From VMGX01 sp038065915 (GTDB lineage: Bacteria; Patescibacteriota; Minisyncoccia; Phycocordibacterales; 21-14-all-36-13): DNA of 15,279 bases. Below the pieces are notes generated by a model. It was not told the DNA's origin, did no database searches, and was given only the letters and a program-made list of their open reading frames with translations. Location of the stretch: assembly GCA_038065915.1 (NCBI GenBank), contig JBBTPZ010000020.1:1-15279 (forward strand), in the 5' to 3' direction. This document shows, one piece after another, positions 6,695-12,671 of this stretch (the stretch's first letter is position 1; each line of letters begins with the position of its first letter). The position numbers were made by a program, and so were the translations under genes.

Positions 6695-7096
6695 ATGGAC
6701 ATTAAATTAAAAATTTTGGTTGTGGATGATGAAGAAAATTCCAGAGACCTAATAAATAGGGGTTTAACATTTTCAGGATTTTCTTGTGTGACGGCTTGTG
6801 ATGGGGAGGGCGCAATAGAAAAACTTCAGAAAGACAGCTCTATTAATTTTGTTATCACGGACCTAAATATGCCAAAAATGGATGGCCTAAAATTGGTACA
6901 AAAAATTCGTTGTAGTGATAATAAAAAATTATCAAAAATACCAATCCTTTTAGTTTGCGGCCCTAATAATAGGAGGGAGGAAATAAAGAAAGCTGAAATT
7001 AATGGATTTTCTCTAAAACCAATTGGTTACAAAGAATTAGCAGAAAAGGTTAAAGGCATAATCTCTTCAATTTCTGACACTCAAGAAAATTTTTAA
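6695..7096 (+). CDS. stand-alone response-regulator receiver domain
   Basis: The 133-residue protein is a single CheY-like receiver domain without an output domain. The acidic pair D11-D12, the phosphorylation site D56 (VITDLNMPKMDG) and K108-P109 are present. The switch Thr/Ser that normally follows strand 4 is C88 in ILLVCGP, an unusual replacement that may change signalling. It has a clear AAGGAG (6684-6689) 5 nt before the ATG, unlike most genes around it. No histidine kinase is in the window, so the partner is unknown. Its stop codon overlaps that of rpmB on the other strand by 4 nt. It is likely a phosphorelay intermediate or a regulator acting through protein contact. Confidence 0.88.
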   Translation: MDIKLKILVVDDEENSRDLINRGLTFSGFSCVTACDGEGAIEKLQKDSSINFVITDLNMPKMDGLKLVQKIRCSDNKKLSKIPILLVCGPNNRREEIKKAEINGFSLKPIGYKELAEKVKGIISSISDTQENF

Positions 7097-7335
7097 ATTA
7101 CCCCAGCTTTTTTAAGAACAGCGTACGCGCCGTTCTTTTGTATTGTTTTAATCGCTTTTGTTGAAAGCACAACATTAATTGTTTTATTTATTTCAGGAAC
7201 AAAAATCCTTTTGTTTTTAAGGTTCGCCTTTCTTCTTTTTGTCCCAACAGGGTTAAATTGGGTAGCACGAGTTCTGTTGCTGTATCCACCAGCAATTTTT
7301 GAACTTTTCCCTGTAATTTGACATCGTCTAGCCAT
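7093..7335 (-). CDS. rpmB: 50S ribosomal protein bL28
   Basis: The 80-residue product begins MARRCQITGKSSKI and has the bL28 pattern, with a GTKRRKANLKNKRIFVPE middle and STKAIKTIQKNGA near the end. It is part of the large ribosomal subunit. Length is normal (E. coli about 78). The gene is convergent with the receiver-domain gene and overlaps it by 4 nt. Upstream, a 20-codon ORF (7366-7428, minus) encodes a peptide resembling this protein's own N-terminus. An AT-only palindrome (7344-7363) lies in the 30-nt gap. The ATG at 7335 has no Shine-Dalgarno site. Confidence 0.93.
   Translation of the reverse strand: MARRCQITGKSSKIAGGYSNRTRATQFNPVGTKRRKANLKNKRIFVPEINKTINVVLSTKAIKTIQKNGAYAVLKKAGVI
7114..7139 (+). 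terminator. terminator-like hairpin for the receiver gene, inside rpmB
   Basis: AAGAAC (7114-7119) pairs with GTTCTT (7132-7137). Inside, GCG/CGC closes a TACG tetraloop, and TTTTG follows. It reads on the plus strand 18 nt after the receiver stop codon and overlaps the 3' coding end of rpmB on the other strand. Confidence 0.4.
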
Positions 7336-7365
7336 AAATATTTTTTATATATAAAAAATTAACTC

Positions 7366-7428
7366 TTACCAACTTGCCCCGTAGGAAGATTTGCTTTCCT
7401 TTGGGGTTACTGCACATTTTCTTGCCAT
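7366..7428 (-). CDS. 20-codon leader ORF resembling the bL28 N-terminus
   Basis: On the minus strand an ATG opens MARKCAVTPKESK and runs to YGASW and a stop, 20 codons, ending 30 nt before rpmB. Against bL28 (MARRCQITGKSSK) it matches M, A, R, C, T, K, S and K, with R/K and I/V as conservative changes. TGATTTAAT, read on the minus strand at 7438-7446, lies 9 nt before its ATG, and the same 14-nt string TTTAGTGATTTAAT precedes rpsG. So the signal that would start rpmB expression sits at this ORF, not at rpmB. It could be a leader peptide for autoregulation or the remnant of a partial rpmB duplication. Translation is unproven. Confidence 0.45.
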   Translation of the reverse strand: MARKCAVTPKESKSSYGASW

Positions 7429-7437
7429 AATAAATTC

Positions 7438-7449
7438 ATTAAATCACTA
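7438..7449 (-). promoter_or_regulatory. TTTAGTGATTTAAT motif / extended -10 before the rpmB leader ORF
   Basis: On the minus strand this reads AGTGATTTAAT, with TGA then TTTAAT as an extended -10, 9 nt before ATG 7428. The same string lies 8 nt before rpsG (8869-8882). Confidence 0.45.
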
Positions 7450-7450
7450 A

Positions 7451-7586
7451 ATTCAAATGCTCTGACTTTAAAATCTCAAAATTTGAATAAATCCAAGCAC
7501 TTTTCTTAAAAACCTCTCCCAGAGGTTTTTAAGTCAGAGATTTTAAAAAATCGTGTCGGCTTTAATCCTATTTTGAGCATTTGAAT
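7451..7586. repeat. 136-bp unit bounded by 12-bp inverted repeats, nested hairpins
   Basis: ATTCAAATGCTC (7451-7462) and GAGCATTTGAAT (7575-7586) are perfect inverted repeats. Inside is a strong hairpin with a 12-bp stem (7506-7532, arms AAAAACCTCT/AGAGGTTTTT). TCTGACTT (7461-7468) can pair with 7531-7538, or TTAAAATCTC (7468-7477) with GAGATTTTAA (7537-7546); these two pairings exclude each other. No ORF is inside. It lies between divergent rpmB and the protease gene. It could be a small non-autonomous element or a structured RNA; I see nothing else in 7336-7723 beyond this, the leader ORF and weak promoters. Confidence 0.55.
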
Positions 7587-7723
7587 CCATAATATTTTGT
7601 ATTTTTAAAAACATAAAATCAAACAATGTCTTCTTGGAACAATGATTTTTTATAATGTCTAACTATGTTAACATAAGTATTATTATTTTGCAAAATAACC
7701 ATACTTAATTTTAATTTAATATC

Positions 7724-8332
7724 ATGGACACACTTTTTTCAATAATAATATTAATTTTTTCTGTTGTCATACACGAGTTTTCTCACGGATACTCTGCAGA
7801 TAAATTAGGAGACCCAACAGCTCGTTTGGCTGGTCGTTTGACCCTAAATCCTTTTGCTCACCTGTCTTTGTTTGGCTCTTTTATTTTTCCGCTCATAACA
7901 TACTCACTTGGTGGTTTTATTTTTGGTTGGGCAAAACCAGTTCCTTATAATCCTTACAATATCAGACATAAATATGGAGATGCAATTGTTGCGGTCGCTG
8001 GTCCCGGGTCAAATTTTTTGCTCGCTATAATTTTTGGTATTTTAATTCGTTTCAATGTTGCGTATAATTTTTTCCCATCCCCATTTGTTGATGTTTTTGC
8101 TCTGATTGTTGTTATAAACATAATTTTAGGGGTTTTTAACTTAATTCCAATTCCACCATTGGATGGTTCAAAAATTCTTTTCAATTTTCTATCAAGTAAA
8201 TATCTATTTGTAAAAGATTTTTTTGAGAGATATTGGCCCGTTTTTGCATTTATATTCATCTTCTTTTTGTGGAAATTTATATTGCCCCTTGTTCACTTGG
8301 TTTTTTCACTTATAACAGGAATAACGATTTAA
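7724..8332 (+). CDS. site-2 protease family (M50) intramembrane metalloprotease
   Basis: This 202-residue, very hydrophobic protein carries the zinc motif HEFSH (17-21) in its first membrane segment and the second metal motif NLIPIPPLDG (139-148) in a later one, with the intervening AGPGSN (92-97). That order is diagnostic of the short M50 site-2 proteases, which cleave membrane-embedded substrates. No PDZ or CBS domain is present, so it belongs to the minimal form common in many bacteria. The substrate is unknown. There is no Shine-Dalgarno site; TTGCAA (7688-7693), 17 nt, TTAATT (7711-7716) then 7 nt to the ATG is a weak promoter that would give a leaderless mRNA. Confidence 0.92.
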   Translation: MDTLFSIIILIFSVVIHEFSHGYSADKLGDPTARLAGRLTLNPFAHLSLFGSFIFPLITYSLGGFIFGWAKPVPYNPYNIRHKYGDAIVAVAGPGSNFLLAIIFGILIRFNVAYNFFPSPFVDVFALIVVINIILGVFNLIPIPPLDGSKILFNFLSSKYLFVKDFFERYWPVFAFIFIFFLWKFILPLVHLVFSLITGITI

Positions 8333-8389
8333 TAGAGGTTTATCTATTAAATCCTTGCTTTTTATTGTTAAAAATATTAAAGTATATGT

Positions 8390-8421
8390 CGTTCGGTGTA
8401 TTGACCGAACGGTGTTTTTTT
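8390..8421 (+). terminator. intrinsic terminator or attenuator directly before rpsL
   Basis: CGTTCGGT (8390-8397) pairs with ACCGAACG (8404-8411) across a 6-nt loop, and seven T residues follow at 8415-8421. The T-run ends 7 nt before the rpsL ATG. No convincing promoter fits between it and rpsL, so it either ends the protease transcript or acts as an attenuator that must be read through for rpsL. Confidence 0.7.
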
Positions 8422-8428
8422 AATAAAG

Positions 8429-8845
8429 ATGTCCACAATAAACCAATTAATTAAGAGCGGAAGAAAAAAACAGGTTAAAAAACCTAGAGCTGTGGCTCTT
8501 TTGCGTGGTTTTAATACAAAGAAAAACACACCCGTGTTTTATCCTTCTCCTTTTAAAAGAGGTGTTTGTATAAAAGTAACAACAAAAACACCCAAAAAAC
8601 CGAACTCTGCTATAAGAAAGATTGCGAGAGTTCGTCTTACAAACGGATTGGAAGTAACCGCTTACATTCCGGGGATAGGACACACAATCCAGGAACATTC
8701 GGTTGTTTTATTGAGGTCTGGAAAGGTAAAGGATATTGGTGTTAGATATACAATTGTAAGAGGGAAATTAGACGCTTCGGGGGTTGAAAATAGAAAAAAT
8801 GCTAGAAGTAGATATGGAGTAAAAACTCCAAAAGTAGGTAAATAA
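8429..8845 (+). CDS. rpsL: 30S ribosomal protein uS12
   Basis: uS12 lies at the decoding centre of the small subunit. The signature TTKTPKKPNSAIRK (51-64), RVRLTNG (68-73 and on), GHTIQEHSVVLLR and VRYTIVRGKLDASGV are all present. At 138 residues it is longer than the E. coli protein (124): the extra residues lie between VKKPRAVALLRG and FKRGVCIKV, near the N-terminal third. The loop usually written KDLPGVRY in E. coli reads KDIGVRY here (101-107), one residue shorter and without the proline that is a streptomycin-phenotype site in E. coli. Asp102, the site of RimO modification in E. coli, is kept. It heads rpsL-rpsG-fusA, and a terminator-like hairpin ends 7 nt before its ATG. Confidence 0.96.
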   Translation: MSTINQLIKSGRKKQVKKPRAVALLRGFNTKKNTPVFYPSPFKRGVCIKVTTKTPKKPNSAIRKIARVRLTNGLEVTAYIPGIGHTIQEHSVVLLRSGKVKDIGVRYTIVRGKLDASGVENRKNARSRYGVKTPKVGK

Positions 8846-8868
8846 ATTTTGTTTTTATGATTTAGTGA

Positions 8869-8882
8869 TTTAGTGATTTAAT
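8869..8882 (+). promoter_or_regulatory. TTTAGTGATTTAAT motif / extended -10 before rpsG
   Basis: A short tandem repeat of GATTTAGT runs into TGATTTAAT (8874-8882), an extended -10 that lies 8 nt before the rpsG ATG. The identical 14-nt string is found before the rpmB leader ORF. It may be a shared promoter for ribosomal-protein genes with leaderless transcripts. Confidence 0.4.
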
Positions 8883-8890
8883 TATTTTTT

Positions 8891-9361
8891 ATGAGACGAC
8901 CAATTAAAAGAAGAGACCCAGTCTCACCAGACCGTATATATAATTCAGCGAAAGTTGAAAAGTTTCTTGGTTATATAATGGAAAGCGGTAAAAAGGAAAT
9001 AGCAATGAAAATTGTTTACAATGCTTTTGATTATATAAAAGAAAAAGAAAAAGGAGCAAACCCTCTTGATATTTTTGAAAATGCTATAAAAAATTCATCT
9101 CCACTTATGGAAGTTCGTTCAAGAAGAATTGGTGGTGCAAACTATCAGGTTCCTCGTGAGGTTAGACCAGAAAGAAGATTGTCTTTGTCTATGAGATGGA
9201 TAATTGAAGCGGCAAAATCAAAGAAAGGAGCTAAAATGTTCAAAAAATTAGGAGACGAGATAATTCTTGCAAGTAAAGGAGAGGGGGAAGCAGTAAAGAA
9301 AAGAGAAAATACACACAAAATGGCGGAATCAAACAAGGCATTCGCTCACTTTAGTTGGTAG
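8891..9361 (+). CDS. rpsG: 30S ribosomal protein uS7
   Basis: uS7 nucleates assembly of the 16S rRNA 3' domain and lines the exit site. The 156-residue protein has the normal length and pattern: MRRPIKRRDPVSPDRIYNS at the N-terminus, FLGYIMESGKK, the beta-hairpin VRSRRIGGANYQVPREV (75-91) with RPERR after it, and ENTHKMAESNKAFAHF at the end. It follows rpsL by 45 nt in the conserved str order. There is no Shine-Dalgarno site; an extended -10 (8874-8882) sits 8 nt before the ATG, so rpsG may also have its own leaderless transcript. A long AT-rich spacer follows before fusA. Confidence 0.97.
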   Translation: MRRPIKRRDPVSPDRIYNSAKVEKFLGYIMESGKKEIAMKIVYNAFDYIKEKEKGANPLDIFENAIKNSSPLMEVRSRRIGGANYQVPREVRPERRLSLSMRWIIEAAKSKKGAKMFKKLGDEIILASKGEGEAVKKRENTHKMAESNKAFAHFSW

Positions 9362-9558
9362 AAGTAAAAATTAGAATGAATTTTATTTAGCAGAGTAGTC
9401 ATTAATTTTAACAAGTTTTTGGGTATTAAAATTAAATTACAAATTACAAGCACCAAATTACAAACAATTTCTAAATTCTAAATTCAAAATTACAAACAAC
9501 CCGTTTCTAAATTTTTAATTTATATTTTTTATATTTGATATTTAATTTTTGATTTTTT
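9362..9558. repeat. AT-rich repetitive spacer between rpsG and fusA
   Basis: The 197-nt gap contains repeated words such as AAATTACAAA (at least three times) and TTCTAAATT, built from short T, A and C strings. Similar wordy AT-rich tracts occur after fusA (11722-11780) and inside the 23S gene (13603-13711). TGATATTTA (9536-9544) is a possible extended -10 for fusA. No gene is seen. Confidence 0.55.
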
Positions 9559-11700
9559 ATGCGTGATTATCCATTAGAAAAAGTTAGAAACATAGGAATT
9601 ATTGCACATATAGACGCGGGGAAAACAACAGTTTCCGAGCGTGTGCTTTTTTATACAGGAGTATCTCATAAAATAGGGGAGGTTCATGAAGGCAAAGCGA
9701 TTATGGATTGGATGGAACAAGAAAGAGAAAGAGGAATAACAATTACTTCTGCTGCTACAACTTGTTTTTGGACTCCAACATATGACAAAGGAAATAAAGA
9801 ACTTGAACATCGTATAAATATTATAGACACACCAGGACACGTTGACTTTACCGTTGAGGTTGAAAGGTCATTAAAAGTTCTTGATGGTGGTGTTGTAGTT
9901 TTTGATGGGGTTGCAGGGGTTGAACCACAGTCAGAAACAGTTTGGAGACAGGCAGATAAATATCATGTTCCAAGAATTTGTTTTATAAATAAACTTGATA
10001 GAACTGGTGGAAATTTTGAAAGGTCATACAAAACAATTTTGGATAGATTAACAAAAAATGCAGTTAGAATGCAGATACCAATCGGTGAAGAAGAAAAACA
10101 CCTTGGAGTCGTTGACCTTTTAAAAATGAAAGCGTTTTATTTTGAAGGAGAATTAGGGAGCACCATAAGAGAAGGTGAAATCCCGACTGAATTGAAAGCT
10201 GATGCACAAAAATACAGAAATGAACTTGTAGAAAAAATTGTTGAGAACGACGAGGAAATGATGACTAAATATCTTGGAGGTGAAGAAATCAGTATTGATA
10301 TTTTAAAAAAACTTTTGAGAAAATCAGTTATTGCTGGTTTAATTGTTCCTGTTTTTACAGGTTCGGCACTAAAAAATAAAGGAGTTCAACTCGTTTTGGA
10401 CGGCGTTGTAGATTATTTGCCGTCTCCTTTGGATGTTCCTCCAATTAAAGGAATAGACCCAAATACAGACGGAGAAATAGAAAGAAAATCAGATGATAAC
10501 GAACCATTTTCAGCACTCGCTTTTAAATTACAAACAGACCCGTTCGTTGGTCAGTTAACATATTTTAGAGTTTATTCCGGAACACTTGAGTCAGGTTCCT
10601 ATGTATACAATTCTACGACTGGAGAAAAAGAAAGAATCGGAAGAATTTTAAGGATGCATGCAAACCTAAGAGAAGATGTTAAAAAAGTTTATGCAGGTGA
10701 AATTGCAGCGGCTGTTGGTTTAAAAAATACCAGAACATCGGATACTCTATGTGACGAAGACAAGCCAATAATTCTTGAAAGAATTGTGTTTCCAGAACCA
10801 GTTGTATCTTTAAGAATTGAACCAAAAACAAAAGCCGACCAAGAAAAAATGGGTATTGCACTTAAAAAACTTTCTGATGAAGACCCAACATTTAAAATTA
10901 AATCAGACCAAGAAACATCAGAAACAATTATTTCAGGAATGGGAGAATTACACCTTGATATTATTGTGGACAGAATGAAAAGAGAATTTAATGTTGAAGC
11001 AAATATAGGAAAACCACAAGTTGCATACAGAGAAACAATAACAGGCGAAGCAGAAGCGGAATATAAATACATAAGACAAACCGGAGGTCGTGGACAATAC
11101 GGACACGTAAAAATTAGAGTTAAACCAATGCCGTTAGAAGAAGAAAAAAATAAAAAACTTGCAAGAAATATTAAGAGGTTTGAAGGACTTGAATTTATAA
11201 ATAATATTAAAGGAGGTGTTATTCCACAGGAATATATTCCAGCAGTTGAGAAAGGAGTTCGTGAGGCGATGGATAGAGGTATTCAAGCTGGTTATAAAAT
11301 TGTAAATGTATCCGTGGATTTGTTTGATGGTTCATTCCACGAAGTTGACTCTTCGGAAATTGCCTTCAAAATTGCGGCATCGCAAGCATTTCAAGATGCC
11401 ACAAAAAGAGCAAAGCCAGTTATTCTTGAGCCGGTTATGAAGTTGGAAATTGTCACACCAGATAAATTTATGGGAGACATTACAGGAAATCTTGCTTCAA
11501 AGAGAGGACAGATTGAAGGTTCGGAGGAAAGAGTTGGTTTGAAAGTTATTCATGCAAAAGTTCCTCTCTCAGAAATGTTTGGATATACAACTTCATTGCG
11601 TTCAATGACGGAAGGACGTGCAAGTTCAACAATGGAGTTTGACCACTATGCGATTGTACCGGAGAATGTAGCGAAGGAAATTATAGAGGCGAGAAAATAG
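9559..11700 (+). CDS. fusA: translation elongation factor G
   Basis: EF-G is the GTPase that drives ribosomal translocation. The 713-residue protein (E. coli 704) has the P-loop AHIDAGKTT (16-24), the switch region RGITITSAAT, DTPGHVDF (90-97) and NKLD (144-147), then domain II (about 290-400) and the domain IV stretches TGGRGQYGHVK and HEVDSSEIAF. It is the third gene of rpsL-rpsG-fusA; the usual tuf gene does not follow. A 197-nt AT-rich spacer and a possible promoter precede it, and there is no Shine-Dalgarno site. The TAG stop lies inside a 15-bp hairpin that probably ends the transcript. Confidence 0.98.
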   Translation: MRDYPLEKVRNIGIIAHIDAGKTTVSERVLFYTGVSHKIGEVHEGKAIMDWMEQERERGITITSAATTCFWTPTYDKGNKELEHRINIIDTPGHVDFTVEVERSLKVLDGGVVVFDGVAGVEPQSETVWRQADKYHVPRICFINKLDRTGGNFERSYKTILDRLTKNAVRMQIPIGEEEKHLGVVDLLKMKAFYFEGELGSTIREGEIPTELKADAQKYRNELVEKIVENDEEMMTKYLGGEEISIDILKKLLRKSVIAGLIVPVFTGSALKNKGVQLVLDGVVDYLPSPLDVPPIKGIDPNTDGEIERKSDDNEPFSALAFKLQTDPFVGQLTYFRVYSGTLESGSYVYNSTTGEKERIGRILRMHANLREDVKKVYAGEIAAAVGLKNTRTSDTLCDEDKPIILERIVFPEPVVSLRIEPKTKADQEKMGIALKKLSDEDPTFKIKSDQETSETIISGMGELHLDIIVDRMKREFNVEANIGKPQVAYRETITGEAEAEYKYIRQTGGRGQYGHVKIRVKPMPLEEEKNKKLARNIKRFEGLEFINNIKGGVIPQEYIPAVEKGVREAMDRGIQAGYKIVNVSVDLFDGSFHEVDSSEIAFKIAASQAFQDATKRAKPVILEPVMKLEIVTPDKFMGDITGNLASKRGQIEGSEERVGLKVIHAKVPLSEMFGYTTSLRSMTEGRASSTMEFDHYAIVPENVAKEIIEARK

Positions 11701-11723
11701 CATTTTTCAAAATGCTATTTTCT
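11692..11723 (+). terminator. 15-bp hairpin containing the fusA stop codon
   Basis: AGAAAATAGCATTTT (11692-11706) and AAAATGCTATTTTCT (11709-11723) are perfectly complementary with a 2-nt loop. The fusA TAG is in the left arm. The 3' arm is T-rich (ATTTTCTT), so it can act as a terminator. Confidence 0.6.
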
Positions 11724-11786
11724 TACTAAATTTCCAATAACTAATTTCTAATTTCCAATTAAATTTTAAATATAAAATAAAAAACA
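11722..11786. repeat. AT-rich wordy tract after fusA
   Basis: A short tract of repeated TTTCCAAT, CTAATTTC and similar words, of the same style as 9362-9558 and the helix-25-region insertion in the 23S gene. Confidence 0.4.
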
Positions 11787-11826
11787 AAAACCACTTTCTA
11801 ATTCGCGCGAATTAGAAAGTGGTTTT
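11787..11826. terminator. 40-bp perfect palindrome
   Basis: A perfect palindrome centred on ATTCGCGCGAAT with outer AAAACC/GGTTTT. A and T runs on both flanks make it terminator-like in both directions. Its core resembles the hairpin at 6546-6583. Confidence 0.65.
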
Positions 11827-11838
11827 AAGTATAAATAA

Positions 11839-11877
11839 AAAAATCGTTTGTCCTTGTAATAAGGACAAACGATTTTT
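11839..11877. terminator. 17-bp bidirectional terminator between fusA and the helical-repeat gene
   Basis: A 17-bp stem (11839-11855 with 11861-11877, arms ending TTTGTCCTT/AAGGACAAA) with a 5-nt loop and A/T runs on both sides. It ends 2 nt before the stop codon of the minus-strand gene. Confidence 0.8.
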
Positions 11878-11878
11878 G

Positions 11879-12313
11879 CTAATCTTCCAATTTGAAGATT
11901 TTTTCTGCTTCTTTTTCCAAATCAGGTCTCAATTCTAAAATGTGAGTAGCATATTTAGGAATATTTTTTAAAATATTTAATGCGGTTTTAGGCGGAAGAT
12001 TTGAAATAAGAGTGTTTAATTCGATTTTGGCTCTGTCTGAATTTTCTGTAATAATGTTTACTATTTTTACAGCTATTTCGGGGAATCTTATTGCCAGAAA
12101 ATGAGCAAATGTGAAATTTTGTTCAACTATTTGAAGTGCCATGTTCTCAGTTGGAACTTGTTTCAATACTTCTGCACATTCACCAATACGACAATATTTC
12201 AAAATCTCGGGGATTAACTCAGGATATTTTTCTGCTATTTCCCTAGGTTTTTCATAACAATTAAAACGCAACACTATCCTGATATTGTCTTTAGTTATTT
12301 CTGAAATCTTCAT
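11879..12313 (-). CDS. hypothetical alpha-helical repeat protein
   Basis: I do not recognise this 144-residue protein. The sequence is nearly all helix-forming and contains loosely repeated units with a Pro-Glu/Asp step before a hydrophobic helix: EKYPELIPEILK, IRFPEIAVKIVNI and ELRPDLEKEAEKI. This suggests a short HEAT-like solenoid, probably for protein contacts. There is no signal peptide or membrane segment. A GAGG Shine-Dalgarno site lies 5 nt before the ATG, and the gene ends at a strong bidirectional terminator. It is oriented away from the 23S gene. Coding is supported by the ribosome site, terminator and amphipathic pattern. Confidence 0.7.
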   Translation of the reverse strand: MKISEITKDNIRIVLRFNCYEKPREIAEKYPELIPEILKYCRIGECAEVLKQVPTENMALQIVEQNFTFAHFLAIRFPEIAVKIVNIITENSDRAKIELNTLISNLPPKTALNILKNIPKYATHILELRPDLEKEAEKIFKLED

Positions 12314-12482
12314 AGAAACCTCACTTTTATTTGTTATTTAAATATACTACTTATCTAAAACTGATATGCTCCTATTCAAATTTTTTGTCAAATAAATAAA
12401 GAGATTGTTTTTTCATCTACATCTCACATTTGGCGAGGACAAATTTACCAACAAAATATACACATTTTCGGTTTTTTGGCAT
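12314..12482. other. intergenic region between the helical-repeat gene and the 23S promoter
   Basis: AT-rich. A TTGACA on the minus strand (12386-12391) is a possible -35 for the helical-repeat gene, but no convincing -10 follows at 16-18 nt. Nothing else is recognised. Confidence 0.4.
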
Positions 12483-12510
12483 TTGACAGAAAATTTCTTT
12501 CGTATATACT
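12483..12510 (+). promoter_or_regulatory. strong sigma70-type promoter of the 23S rRNA gene
   Basis: TTGACA (12483-12488), a 16-nt spacer and TATACT (12505-12510) give the best promoter in the window. Transcription would start near 12517, about 334 nt before the 23S 5' end. TATAGT at 12518-12523 is a poorer alternative -10. Confidence 0.75.
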
Positions 12511-12550
12511 TTTTAACTATAGTATGAATAAGACAAAACATAAACCAAAA

Positions 12551-12612
12551 GAGCGGTGAAGATAGCCAGTGCGCAATCTTTGTGCCGTTCAAATATGAAC
12601 GGTTTTATTTTT
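12551..12612 (+). promoter_or_regulatory. attenuator-like alternative hairpins in the 23S leader
   Basis: GAGCGGTGAAGAT (12551-12563) can pair with ATCTTTGTGCCGTTC (12576-12590), with G-U pairs and a bulge. The last part of that 3' arm can instead pair downstream: CCGTTCA (12585-12591) with TGAACGG (12596-12602), followed by TTTATTTTTG, a terminator shape. The two structures exclude each other. This is the layout of an attenuator, or of a small RNA ending at about 12612. Confidence 0.45.
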
Positions 12613-12631
12613 GTCAAAACGACCGAATGAC

Positions 12632-12645
12632 TGACCTTTGAAAAA
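12632..12645 (+). promoter_or_regulatory. boxA-like sequence in the 23S leader
   Basis: TGACCTTTGAAAAA resembles the rRNA antitermination boxA (TGCTCTTTAACA in E. coli; forms with CTTTGAAAA in Gram-positives). It lies after the terminator-like hairpin. The match is by eye only. Confidence 0.3.
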
Positions 12646-12671
12646 TGAATATTAGTTAAGTTTAAAAGCAG

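Noticed and set aside
8233..8454. 73-codon plus-strand ORF between the protease gene and rpsL
   Set aside because: It overlaps both real genes in another frame and spans the terminator hairpin.
12386..12391. Minus-strand TTGACA as promoter of the helical-repeat gene
   Set aside because: No acceptable -10 lies 16-18 nt downstream; kept only as a weak possibility.
12551..12612. tRNA or SRP RNA in the 23S leader
   Set aside because: The fold is a simple hairpin followed by a terminator-like stem; no cloverleaf, T-loop or SRP motif is present.
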